Shown here: piece after piece, positions 33,857 to 43,197 of the stretch
How positions within the stretch are numbered: the first letter of the stretch is position 1
Layout of the letters: every line of letters begins with the position of its first letter
DNA from: Ga0077555 sp033764055
Lineage (GTDB): Bacteria > Pseudomonadota > Alphaproteobacteria > Rhizobiales > Hyphomicrobiaceae
Direction of reading: 5' to 3'
Length of the DNA stretch: 64,000 bases
NCBI GenBank assembly: GCA_033764055.1
Contig: JANRJI010000133.1
Span: 52,032 to 116,031, forward strand
Notes under the pieces: generated by a model
Told to the model about the DNA's origin: nothing
Databases searched by the model: none
Seen by the model: the letters and a program-made list of their open reading frames with translations, nothing else
Translations under genes and position numbers: made by a program

Positions 33857-36034
33857 TCAAGCCAGGATGAGGCCCTGCTGCAGCATGTCGGCGCCGGTCA
33901 GGCCGTGCACGTTGCCGAGCTCGACGATGTCGATGAAGGCGCTGCCGACCTTGACCGCGACCATCGATCCCGCTGCGCCATCGACCACGCGAACGGAGGC
34001 AAAGAGCGCCGCTGGGTCGAGGCCCTTCAGGAAGTCGCGCAGGTCGAGCCGATCTCCCGCGCCGAAATCGGTGACGATGTCGACGCCGAGGCAGGTCGTG
34101 CCACTGACCACATCGGCCTTCAGCCACTGGAAGACATCAGCCCCGGTGCCGCCAGTGAGGGTGTCGGCGCCTGCCATGCCGCGGAGCGTATCGTTGCCAG
34201 CGCCGCCGACGAGCACGTCGGCCGCAGCCGATCCCTTCAGCATGTCGCCGAATCCAGAGCCGATGATCCGCTCGAAACCTTTGAGCGTATCCGTGCCCAT
34301 GCCAGTCGCCCTGCCCAGGGTGGCGTCGACGGTCATGGCGCCCTTCGCGCCCGAGAAGTCGAGCGCATCGAAACCCGAGCCGCCGTCGTAGCTGTCATTG
34401 CCCTGGCCGGCCATCACGACATCGTCGCCGGCGAGGCCGGTGACCGTGTCATTGCCGTCGCCGTCCAGGAAGCGCTCGTTGCCGCTGCCGCCGGTGAGAG
34501 CGTCATTGTCGGCGCCCCCGTCCAGGGTGTCGTTGCCCGAGCAGGCCTTCAGGTTGTCGTTGCCGGTGCCGCCGGACAGGAAATCGCTGCCGGCGCCGCC
34601 AACGACGACATCGTTTCCGGCGCCCCCGACGAGGCTGTCGTTTCCGGCCCCCCCTGTGACGGTGTCGTTGCCGTTGCCGCCGTCGATCGTGTCGTTGCCG
34701 ACAACATTGATCAAAAGCGAGGCCGTACGGCTCGCGGAGGCACCGGTGGTCTCGACCGACGTCGCCGTGACGGTCAGCGTGAAGCCCTGTGCCACGGTCG
34801 CTGTGAGCGTCAGGCCCGGGAGCTGGCTCGCCGCGAGGGACCAGGTGCCGTCGCCGTTGTCGCGGCCGGCGGAGAGCCTGCCGCCCCGCGGGACGCCGCC
34901 GATTTTGAGCCCGAGCGCCTCCGACCCGTCGACATCGGCGAGAGCGGCGCCGATGGTCAGCGGGACCGTGACGAGGGCCGCCTGGCTGCCGCTCAGAGAG
35001 TCGTTGCCGTTCCCTCCGGTGATCCGGTCGCCACCGAGACCACCGCTCAGGGTGTCATTGCCGTTGCCTCCGTTGACCGTGCGGGCTGGCGTAACGATGG
35101 CCGCCGGCTGCGTCGTCAGCAGTGGAGTGTCGGCCACGGCGGCGACGGCGACATCGACACTCTGGTAGGCGACCGCGCCGAGAGGATCGGTGACGGCGAT
35201 GCGAAACTGGTCGCTACCCGCGAAGTTGGCGTCGGGACGGTAGGTGTAGGCACCCGTGGCTTGGTCGAGGACGAGCGTGCCGTGCTGTGGCCCGGTCGCC
35301 ACCGAATGGGTAAGCCGGTCCCCATCGGCGTCGACTGCCGTGACTCTGCCCGCCAGTGCGGTGTCCTCGACGGTGCGTGCCGCCACCTCCGCTGCCGCAA
35401 CGGGCGCCCTGTTCAGAAGCTGCTCCAGTGCGACCACCGCGCCATCGACCTCGACAACGACGCTCTCGATGGTCTTGAGGCTGAGCCCGAGCGCCGACAG
35501 CGTGACATTGGCGCCGGTCGCCTGATCGGCAGGCGCCACGCCGCTGCCTGCGGACTGACCGGAAAGCATGCTCTTCAGCGCAGCGAGATCGGTGCGTATG
35601 GCGGAGGTCAGATCCGCGGAGGTCATGCGGATGAGGACCGTATCAGCACCGACGCCACCGTCGAGCCTGTCGAAGCCGCTGCCGACCCTGTGAATCAGCG
35701 TATCGTTGCCAACACCGCCGACCAGGACATCGTTACCGGACCCGCCGTCCAGCGTGTCGTTGCCGCCGTCGCCGACGAGTCCATCGTTGCCGACACCGCC
35801 GAGCAGGACGTCGTTGCCGCCGCCACCGTAGACATTGTCGTCACCCTCACTGCCATTCACGAGGTCATCACCGGCCTCGCCGGACAGCGTGTCGCTGCCA
35901 GCCCCGCCGTCGACCGTGTCCTTGCCGTTGCTGGCGAAGATCCGGTCGTTTCCCGCGCCACCCTGGATGAGATCGTCGGCGATCGTCCCTGGAATCGTGT
36001 CGTTCCCGGTCGTGCCCGCAATGACGTTTGGCAT
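33857..36034 (-). CDS. Secreted RTX (haemolysin-type calcium-binding repeat) protein
   Basis: 725 residues from ATG 36034. RTX nonapeptide blocks (GGxGNDxLx) occur at the N-terminus (about 9-125), in the middle (about 318-352) and at residues 450-660. Between them are an Ig/cadherin-like segment (DADGDRLTHSVATGPQHG, then YRPDANFAGSDQFRIAVTDP) and a second beta-rich segment. The C-terminus (about 660-725) has GADVFQWLKADVV and DIVTDFGAGDRLDLRDFLKG, the fold that usually ends with the uncleaved type I secretion signal. No enzymatic domain is seen, so an adhesin or surface-layer-like role is likely. No type I exporter genes are adjacent. Confidence 0.9.
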   Translation of the reverse strand: MPNVIAGTTGNDTIPGTIADDLIQGGAGNDRIFASNGKDTVDGGAGSDTLSGEAGDDLVNGSEGDDNVYGGGGNDVLLGGVGNDGLVGDGGNDTLDGGSGNDVLVGGVGNDTLIHRVGSGFDRLDGGVGADTVLIRMTSADLTSAIRTDLAALKSMLSGQSAGSGVAPADQATGANVTLSALGLSLKTIESVVVEVDGAVVALEQLLNRAPVAAAEVAARTVEDTALAGRVTAVDADGDRLTHSVATGPQHGTLVLDQATGAYTYRPDANFAGSDQFRIAVTDPLGAVAYQSVDVAVAAVADTPLLTTQPAAIVTPARTVNGGNGNDTLSGGLGGDRITGGNGNDSLSGSQAALVTVPLTIGAALADVDGSEALGLKIGGVPRGGRLSAGRDNGDGTWSLAASQLPGLTLTATVAQGFTLTVTATSVETTGASASRTASLLINVVGNDTIDGGNGNDTVTGGAGNDSLVGGAGNDVVVGGAGSDFLSGGTGNDNLKACSGNDTLDGGADNDALTGGSGNERFLDGDGNDTVTGLAGDDVVMAGQGNDSYDGGSGFDALDFSGAKGAMTVDATLGRATGMGTDTLKGFERIIGSGFGDMLKGSAAADVLVGGAGNDTLRGMAGADTLTGGTGADVFQWLKADVVSGTTCLGVDIVTDFGAGDRLDLRDFLKGLDPAALFASVRVVDGAAGSMVAVKVGSAFIDIVELGNVHGLTGADMLQQGLILA

Positions 36035-36168
36035 GTGAGCTGTCCCGCCTGTCCTGGCCCGTCCTGAGGCCGTCGTGGCGGGATCATGGCAGCCGGGGTT
36101 TAATACCGTGCTCGAACTAATGGTAAATTTGATGAAAATGCGATCGATCGCGCGGGACGGTGCCGACC

Positions 36169-37116
36169 TCAGAGCGTCGGATCAATGGTCACGGACAGCG
36201 TCGTCGAGTACGTGCCCGACTGCAGGCGCTGTCCGGTGAGCAGATTGACGTTCACAGGCAGCGAGGCGCCGACGGTGGTTCCGGTCGGCACGTTGTACCC
36301 GGACGAGGTCACCGTGGAGCCGGAGCTCGTCGTCAGCGTGGCCGTTGCACCGCCGAGCGTCCCAGTCGCCTGATAGTTGATGAAGTTGTCGAATCCGGCC
36401 GCAGCACCGATTGCCGGCACGTGCTGCATCGCCGAGCCCGACAGCGTGATCTTTGACGGTGCCGTGCAGTTGATGCTCGACAGCGTCGATGTGAGGACTA
36501 CGGCCGGGTTGGGAATGCCGTTGCTGATGGCAGAGGTGAAATTCAGCGACGCGGGGCTCGCTGCCGACATGGTGCAGGTCTTGTTGATGGTGGCGGTGAT
36601 CGTGAGCGGATAGGTGCGCACGAGCTGCCAGCCGAAACGGTAGGCATAAAGATGGATGGCCATGGCGGTGTCGGTATAGGTGCCGGCGGCGGCGGACGTC
36701 TGGCTCGCCGGAATGGCGACGTTGAAGGTGTTGAACGTAAAGCTGCTGTTCCCGCCCAACGTCACATAGAAGCCACTGAGGGGCTGGCCATTGATGATGG
36801 CTACGCTCGTGCCGTTGTAGTTGATGTCGTAGGTGAGCGAGAAGCTGCCGTTCGACATGGCGATCGGCGCCGACGAGCGCACGAAGATCGGCGCGATGCT
36901 GCAATTCCCGCCGCTTCCGTTGCGCACAGTGACGGCGAAGGGGCTCGTGACGGACGAGCCGCTGAAGGGCGCATAGGCCGGTGTCACGGTGATGCTGGTC
37001 CCGCTCGTCAGCGTCGCCATGGAGACGTTGCTGCAATTCGACTGCGCGCGCGCGGCGGACATTCCGGCGAGCAGGCACACGATCAGAAGGACGACGGCGC
37101 TGGAAATTTGCCTCAT
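36169..37116 (-). CDS. Spore coat U (SCPU) domain protein, probable pilus tip or minor subunit
   Basis: 315 residues from ATG 37116. Signal peptide with cleavage after ARA (LLIVCLLAGMSAARAQ). Two SCPU-like domains follow: one at about 27-165, one at 170-315 (beginning ATINKTCTMSAASPASLNFT and ending SGTYSTTLSVTIDP, the typical last strand). Paired Cys occur in each half. Two-domain SCPU proteins are tip adhesins or minor subunits of archaic chaperone-usher pili. Last gene of the operon, 8 bp after the usher stop. Confidence 0.85.
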   Translation of the reverse strand: MRQISSAVVLLIVCLLAGMSAARAQSNCSNVSMATLTSGTSITVTPAYAPFSGSSVTSPFAVTVRNGSGGNCSIAPIFVRSSAPIAMSNGSFSLTYDINYNGTSVAIINGQPLSGFYVTLGGNSSFTFNTFNVAIPASQTSAAAGTYTDTAMAIHLYAYRFGWQLVRTYPLTITATINKTCTMSAASPASLNFTSAISNGIPNPAVVLTSTLSSINCTAPSKITLSGSAMQHVPAIGAAAGFDNFINYQATGTLGGATATLTTSSGSTVTSSGYNVPTGTTVGASLPVNVNLLTGQRLQSGTYSTTLSVTIDPTL

Positions 37117-37124
37117 GGTCGGTC

Positions 37125-40007
37125 TCACGGTCCTCTCTGCAGTTGCACGTCCGCCTGCGCTGCCCCCGACCGGGGGGCCTCGCTCACCCGCGTGCTCCAC
37201 GCATCGCCTGGAACCGGTCCGGGTGCGCCCGCCCCGTCGCCATCCAGACCGGAGGCCTCGCCACTGCCATCCGCCTTGGCCATCTGGGTGACGGTGACCG
37301 GCTTCAAGGTGCCGGCCCTGAGGAGGCCATCCGTACCCTTCGGCACCTCGAGCGCATAGCGGACGATCCCCGCCTCTGTCGCCATCTCGATCGTCCACCG
37401 CCCGGGCGCCAAGCCCTCGGCCGAGAAGCGCCCCGCGGAGTTGGTGAGCACGCCGACCTGTTGCTGCGGCTTGTCCGCAGGGAATGCCGTCCCCGCAAGC
37501 AGTGCGAGGGGCGCGTCGTTCGGTCCGAGCAGAGTTCCGTAGGCCGAGACCGAGTTGCCTGAGCCGACCTCGAGCGCGTACCCGCCGCGGAAGGGCGGAC
37601 GGACGTCGAAAGCCCCCGCGCCCAGGCTGTAGCCGACGGGCAGATCCTCGACATCGATCGGCAGCGACGTCGTCGTGTACGCGGGAAGGTCGGTCACGAC
37701 GGCGGCCCCGAGCGCGTCCGTTCGGGCGCGCACATTGCCGTCGGCCCCGACGGTCACCGGCTTTCCGGCGAGCGACTCGTGCGGATAGACGATGGCGAAC
37801 GCATTGCCGCGAACCGGTGCGCCAACCGCCACATGACCATCGGCAAAGACCAGGGCCGTGCCGAGCCGCACGGTCGTGCGCTGCTGGTCGAATGCACGCG
37901 ACACTGCCGTCCAGGAGAGATCCCCGACGGCGCTGCCGTGCTCGAGCCGCGCCTCCAGCCGATTGCCGTAGTAGGCGAGCGAGCCGCCGACGGTGCCCGT
38001 ATCGCCACGGCCGTCGGCGTAGGCGTCGACTGTCGTCTCCCAGCGGTCGAGCCCCGTACCGATCGCGCTGTAGGCGGAGGTGAGAGCCTGGCGATTGAGA
38101 GTGTCGTAAGAGGTCACGACATTGGTCGTGCTGCCGAGTCGCACGAACGCCCGGGCCATGAATCGGACCTCGGGCTCAGGGCTCTCGAGCTGATGCGGCA
38201 GGCGCTGATACGGCAGATAGCCGATCGTCGTCTCGTTGGAGTAGCCGATGGTCACGCTGCCCGAGATGCGATCGGTGAGAGCACCGGACAGCATCAAATC
38301 GGCACCAAAGCGGTCTCCCGTCACGACGGGCGCATTGGTGACGATCGGCTCGTCGATCGCGAGCTGATATCGGCCGGCCAGCGTCGCCGAGAGGCCCCAT
38401 GCGATCGGCAGGCTGTAGGAGGCGCTCAGCCTCAGCCAATAGTTGACCTGTGGATAGAAGAGGCCACTCGCTGTCGTGAGGAAGTCGCCGGGCTGGCGGA
38501 AGTCGGGGCTGCGATACTCAGCAGCGAGACGAAGGGATTCTCTGCCGGCGCCGCTATCAGCCCTCAGACCACGGAAGTTGACGAGATCCCACGAGGCGTT
38601 GACGGCAATGCCGTCCCCGACGTCGGCGTGGCTGATGGCGCCCTGCAGTCCGAGGAAGCCCCAGGGCGTGCCGGCGAACAGGCCGACCCCGGCCAGCGTC
38701 ACATTGCTGTCGGATTGGCCGTTCATCTCGCCAGTCAGTCGATCGAAGAGTCCGATCCGATAGGAGCCGGATGCCGAGTACTCGTTGTCCGCATACTCCC
38801 GCTCGCCGTCGCGCGAATACGACGGGGCCCCGGCGCCTATGGACCATTCCGTGGCGCCTTGCCTGAGCAGCATGCGGTCGAAGTAGGTGGTGCGCTCGAT
38901 GGTGTGCTGGGTACCGGTCTCATCGGTGATGTCCAGCCTGATGTGGTTGCTGCCGGTGATCAGTGCGAGATCGCGCAGATCGTAGATGCCAGGCCGCAAG
39001 CGCAGTTGGCGGACGGGCAATCCGTTGACCGTGATCGCGACGAGCGACGGTCGCTCCAGCAGGAAGGTCTGGTTGCTCGTGGCCCGGCCGTAGCTGTCGG
39101 GCTGAAGGTGGGCCGGCGCCTTCTCGATCACGATGCCGGCCACGTCGGAGATGCGCTGGAAGCCTCTCGCCTCCAGGAACGCGTCGCCGGCCTGGAAGCG
39201 AAGCGCATCCTCGGGCCGGTCCAACACGAAGCGCGTGCGTCGCCGCTTGAAACCGGCGACATGCTCATAGGCGCAATAGGCATCACGCGGGCAGACCTGC
39301 GGATCAACGTCGCCATCGTAGGTCCCGTCCGCCTCGAGCACCACGCTGCCAAAGCGTAGCGCCGATTGCAGCTGGAGATGGCCGCCCGTGCGCGCGGGCT
39401 GTCCATCCGCATCCCACAAGTGGTCGATGCCGCCTGTGATGTTCAGGAAGCCCGCCCACAGCGCCGGGCGTGCGAGGCTGGCGCTGACGACGTCCGTTCG
39501 CGGCCCTTGCAGGCTGATGGTCTGGGTCGTGCGCATGTCGGCGCGCGGCACGACCACGAGCGCGACCTGCGACTTGTCGAAGACCATCGTCACGCCGGCC
39601 ACGGCCAGGGACGTGATCTCGATCTGTCCGCCGGTGTCGGGCAGCTTCCGGATCTTCTGAGCAGCCTCCGGCTTGATGGCATCCCCCAGCATGTCGATGA
39701 GGATGTTTCGCGGCACCCAGATCCGATCGTCCGGATCGATACGCGCCACGATCTCGCCGAGCTTTCTGTCGTCGTCGAGGAGCGGCACCGGCAGATTGAG
39801 GGCTCGGCCTGTGGGATTTAGCTTTTCGTTAACTTCTTTCGAATAGGTTGCTGCCTGTGCCAGAGCGCGGTCGTAAGGCTCGTCAGGCCACGGGAGAATG
39901 AGCATCGGGCAGCAGAGCACGCACGCCATGGCCAGGGCGCGTAGCCGCCGCCATGCGATTCTGTGGCTGCCGGGCCTCATTCGCCAGCGGTCCGTCGAGC
40001 TCTCCAT
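37125..40007 (-). CDS. Outer-membrane usher of a chaperone-usher pilus (FimD/PapC-like)
   Basis: 960 residues (ATG 40007; ATG 39980 also possible). A signal sequence lies near the N-terminus (RALAMACVLCCPMLILPWPD). The usher barrel is recognisable from VAITVNGLPVRQLRLRPGIY followed by DLRDLALITGSNHIRLDI, the classical usher plug-preceding block. The beta-rich body is full of SxSY/GxSYSLP strands, and the two C-terminal Ig-like domains contain YALEVGSGNSVSAYGTLLGP and AGRFSAEGLAPGRWTIEM. It would form the pore through which chaperone-subunit complexes are assembled and secreted. Sits 36 bp after the chaperone gene. Confidence 0.9.
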   Translation of the reverse strand: MESSTDRWRMRPGSHRIAWRRLRALAMACVLCCPMLILPWPDEPYDRALAQAATYSKEVNEKLNPTGRALNLPVPLLDDDRKLGEIVARIDPDDRIWVPRNILIDMLGDAIKPEAAQKIRKLPDTGGQIEITSLAVAGVTMVFDKSQVALVVVPRADMRTTQTISLQGPRTDVVSASLARPALWAGFLNITGGIDHLWDADGQPARTGGHLQLQSALRFGSVVLEADGTYDGDVDPQVCPRDAYCAYEHVAGFKRRRTRFVLDRPEDALRFQAGDAFLEARGFQRISDVAGIVIEKAPAHLQPDSYGRATSNQTFLLERPSLVAITVNGLPVRQLRLRPGIYDLRDLALITGSNHIRLDITDETGTQHTIERTTYFDRMLLRQGATEWSIGAGAPSYSRDGEREYADNEYSASGSYRIGLFDRLTGEMNGQSDSNVTLAGVGLFAGTPWGFLGLQGAISHADVGDGIAVNASWDLVNFRGLRADSGAGRESLRLAAEYRSPDFRQPGDFLTTASGLFYPQVNYWLRLSASYSLPIAWGLSATLAGRYQLAIDEPIVTNAPVVTGDRFGADLMLSGALTDRISGSVTIGYSNETTIGYLPYQRLPHQLESPEPEVRFMARAFVRLGSTTNVVTSYDTLNRQALTSAYSAIGTGLDRWETTVDAYADGRGDTGTVGGSLAYYGNRLEARLEHGSAVGDLSWTAVSRAFDQQRTTVRLGTALVFADGHVAVGAPVRGNAFAIVYPHESLAGKPVTVGADGNVRARTDALGAAVVTDLPAYTTTSLPIDVEDLPVGYSLGAGAFDVRPPFRGGYALEVGSGNSVSAYGTLLGPNDAPLALLAGTAFPADKPQQQVGVLTNSAGRFSAEGLAPGRWTIEMATEAGIVRYALEVPKGTDGLLRAGTLKPVTVTQMAKADGSGEASGLDGDGAGAPGPVPGDAWSTRVSEAPRSGAAQADVQLQRGP

Positions 40008-40043
40008 GGTTGCCGGGAGGAGCAGTCAGTGGAATGCTGCTGC

Positions 40044-40793
40044 CTATTTCTTGGCTGGGTGGTATTCGAGCGTGGCGCGAATGCTCGGAACGTCTGCCGG
40101 AAGCGTTATCGGCAAAAGAAATCTGCGTCGCTTGCCGGGCTGCACGAGTCCGATGCCCAAGATCTGGCCGAGCCGCGCCGGTGGCAGTGTTTGTGACCAG
40201 CTCCCGCCGGTCAGCCGGATGGTCGATTGAGGCAGCAGGGCGTGCACGACAGTCGGGTTCTCTACGACGATGACGGGATGCCGCTGTCCATTCTTGCCTG
40301 TCTCGATATCCGTGCCGACGACCTTGAGCGTGGGGGATCCCCGTGGTGGCGCCACGTTGATGACCACACCGAAGGCCATCACGACCTGCACGTGGTTGGT
40401 CGCTTTTGGCAGTTTTACCGGGATCTGCGAAAGCGACAGCAGATAGCTCTCGGAGCTGGCGAGAAGTGGCTCGCCCACCCATGTCAGCCTGAAGACCTGC
40501 GTTCCCCCGGGCGGAATGATCGCCTGCGGCGGAAAAACAAGAAACTGGGCGGTGCCATCCGTGGCCTTCTGGCGGCCATTCTCGTCGAGTGCAAATCGTT
40601 TGAGCGTCGCCTCCACCGGCAACGGCTCGCTGGCGTCGTTGCGGACGACGACTTGGGCGCGGCTGCTGCTACCGGCTGATTTGATCTCGATATGTGTCGG
40701 CGACACACTCATGGCCAGGGCCGGGTTGGCCGGCCCCGCCACGAGAGCCATGATCATTCCGGCTGCAAGCCGAGAGGTCCATGAATTTCGCAT
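40044..40793 (-). CDS. Periplasmic pilus-assembly chaperone (PapD-like)
   Basis: 249 residues from ATG 40793. Signal peptide ending ALA (AAGMIMALVAGPANPALA). Ig-like domain 1 opens SVSPTHIEIKSAGSSSRAQV and has the PPQAIIPPGGTQVFRLTWVG block (with conserved Arg), and domain 2 starts near VFGVVINVAP. It donates a beta-strand to unfolded SCPU/pilin subunits in the periplasm and takes them to the usher. Second gene in the operon subunit, chaperone, usher, SCPU. Confidence 0.92.
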   Translation of the reverse strand: MRNSWTSRLAAGMIMALVAGPANPALAMSVSPTHIEIKSAGSSSRAQVVVRNDASEPLPVEATLKRFALDENGRQKATDGTAQFLVFPPQAIIPPGGTQVFRLTWVGEPLLASSESYLLSLSQIPVKLPKATNHVQVVMAFGVVINVAPPRGSPTLKVVGTDIETGKNGQRHPVIVVENPTVVHALLPQSTIRLTGGSWSQTLPPARLGQILGIGLVQPGKRRRFLLPITLPADVPSIRATLEYHPAKK

Positions 40794-40907
40794 TACAGCT
40801 CTCTCCGAAGCTTGCGCGGCCCGAGAGCGCTGCCGGTCTAGGTGTACGGTTTTACCGTGCATGCTCGGTGAGGGTGCAGCACTCTCTCTCGCGCGCGCAT
40901 TCCGTGA

Positions 40908-41426
40908 CTATTGCGGCGTCAAGGTCACCACGAGAACGTCGGCGTAGGCCCCCGTCAGCATGGGCAACGTATTCGCCTGTGGGGTAATGTTGACAGTCAG
41001 CGTGCCGAGGTTGGCGCCGGTGTTGGTCGCCGCGGTTGCGGAGGTGGCGGCGCTGGTGTCTAACGACGGTGTGGCGCCGGCGAAAGACGCGGCCGCAGTG
41101 TAGTGTATGACGTTCTGGAAACTTGCGTTCGGCGCGGTTGCGGTCGTCAGGCCGGTATTTGTGGTGGCCAGCGTCACGTCGGAAATTTTTGTGCAAACCA
41201 CACTGCCGACGGTGACGGCAGAGAGGGCGGAGGTCGAGACGGTGCCGTTCGTGACCGTGATGGAGCGATTGACCGCCGTGCCGCTGGCGGCCCCGCCAAT
41301 AGAGCAGTAGTCGGCCACGGTGGCGCTGAGATTGATATTCTGGGTTGCTGACTGCGCCAGGGCAGCATTACCGAGCAATGGTAACGCCAGGATGGCCGCC
41401 ATCGATAGTTTTGCAGCACTGCGCAT
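40908..41426 (-). CDS. SCPU-type pilus subunit (probable major pilin)
   Basis: 172 residues from ATG 41426 with AAGGA upstream. Signal peptide ending ALAQ (AAILALPLLGNAALA). The single beta-sandwich domain has an N-terminal donor-strand-like segment (TQNINLSATVADYCSIGG), one Cys pair (YCSIGG and VVCTKI), and ends TGAYADVLVVTLTPQ, the usual final strand. Its small size, abundance of Thr/Ala and first position in the operon fit the structural subunit of an archaic (sigma-clade) chaperone-usher fibre. Confidence 0.82.
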   Translation of the reverse strand: MRSAAKLSMAAILALPLLGNAALAQSATQNINLSATVADYCSIGGAASGTAVNRSITVTNGTVSTSALSAVTVGSVVCTKISDVTLATTNTGLTTATAPNASFQNVIHYTAAASFAGATPSLDTSAATSATAATNTGANLGTLTVNITPQANTLPMLTGAYADVLVVTLTPQ

Positions 41427-41894
41427 GGATGGTCCTTGAGGCTGGATCACGTCGTCCTGAATCTCCCGCTGCGGGAAAAGCGGGTAGACGAATGGATCGC
41501 TAACTCATTCTCTTGAGTGGCATCCATAGAAATTCGAAAAGATTCAGACGGTTGCAATCATTGCGGGCATTTCTGCTGATGCAAGCAATTGAAGATTGCA
41601 TAAACTCTGCCTGCTGGCAGTTTTGAGGCTGAGGAATAGGTGTCTGGCGGGACGGTCTCAGTCGCGTGCCTGTGCGGGGCAGTTCCTCGCGTGGTGACCG
41701 GGGTGCGTGTGTCTCCCGGTCCGGCCTTGCCGGCATCCGGTGGCGTCGGCTGCTGGCGCCTTTCGGTCGCGGACTTGAAACCCAGGGCGGACCGGCCTAC
41801 CAGTGCCTGTCGTGCCAGAGCACGCGCCGAGGGTTGTATCATTGCGCGCCGGGAGTGTGCTGGTTCACCGAAGACCGACACGACGAGGCTCGCG
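41427..41894. other. Divergent intergenic region between pilus operon and trpG
   Basis: 468 bp without a supportable gene. The stretch from about 41500 to 41640 is AT-rich and is the likely promoter zone of the leftward pilus operon. A small inverted repeat CCCGCT/AGCGGG at about 41465-41485 would lie in its 5' leader. No trp leader peptide or attenuator was found upstream of trpG. Confidence 0.4.
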
Positions 41895-42509
<615 letters not shown>

Positions 42510-42608
42510 GGGGCTTCGGCTCGGGGAGATGGTATCGGTGTCGGCTGGCCGGTGCGATCGTCTGTTGCCGCGCGGTTCGGTGACAGGCGCGCGAGCTGGG
42601 AGAGTGCG

Positions 42609-42833
42609 ATGAACAAGGTGCTTTCGAAGGATGAGCTTGCGGCGCTGACCATGGCCGAGCGCCTTCGCCTGATCGAGCAGATTTGGGATTCTCTCGAGAC
42701 GCGTGACGAGACGATGCCATTGCCGGATTGGCAGGTGCCCATTCTCGATGCTCGCGTCGCCGAGCACGCGCGAGACCCTGGGGGTCCGTGGACCGAGGTC
42801 GAGGCCGACCTGTGGGCACGCCTGCGTAAATGA
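42609..42833 (+). CDS. Addiction-module antitoxin (CHP02574-type)
   Basis: 74 residues from ATG 42609 with GGGAGAG upstream. The pattern LTMAERLRLIEQIWDSL followed by LPDWQVPILDARVAEHARDP and WTEVEADLWARLRK is that of the short addiction-module antitoxins that pair with ParE/RelE toxins. The stop overlaps the toxin start as ATGA (42830-42833). Confidence 0.85.
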   Translation: MNKVLSKDELAALTMAERLRLIEQIWDSLETRDETMPLPDWQVPILDARVAEHARDPGGPWTEVEADLWARLRK

Positions 42834-43117
42834 CCGTACTGGTCCGCCCGGAGGCCGCTGATGACATGCACCGTGCCGTGGTCTGGTCCGATGAACGCGA
42901 GCCGGGGCTCGGGGCGGCCCTCATCGGTGAGATCGGCGCGACACTGAGGCGGATCGAGCAGCGGCCGCTCGGCTATCCGGCCATCCACGGTGCTCTGCGA
43001 CGTGCCCTGACCCGACGGTTTCCCTGCGCGGTGTTCTACCTCGAGGTCGAGGGTGACGTGACAGTCGTCGCCGTGCCCCGCCAACGACAGGATCGCCAGG
43101 TGCTGGACGCAAGATAG
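42830..43117 (+). CDS. ParE/RelE-superfamily toxin
   Basis: 95 residues. Family pattern: two N-terminal helices (EAADDMHRAVVWSDEREPGL and IGEIGATLRRIEQRPLGYP), then the core strand RRFPCAVFYLEVEGDVTVVA with the conserved RRFP, and a C-terminal Arg/Gln-rich helix. ParE members poison gyrase; RelE members cut mRNA; which applies is not clear. Coupled to the antitoxin by a four-base overlap. Homologous to the second toxin at 45634-45942 on the opposite strand. Confidence 0.88.
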   Translation: MTVLVRPEAADDMHRAVVWSDEREPGLGAALIGEIGATLRRIEQRPLGYPAIHGALRRALTRRFPCAVFYLEVEGDVTVVAVPRQRQDRQVLDAR

Positions 43118-43197
43118 TGTCAACGGCACCCGGCGACGTTGTCTCATCGTCCAACGCGCGATAGCTTGGCGGCGCGCGACAGAGACCGATTTGTGGC

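Noticed and set aside
33905..36067. 720-codon open frame antisense to the RTX gene
   Set aside because: An artefact of the repetitive GGxGxD codons read in reverse; no domain features.
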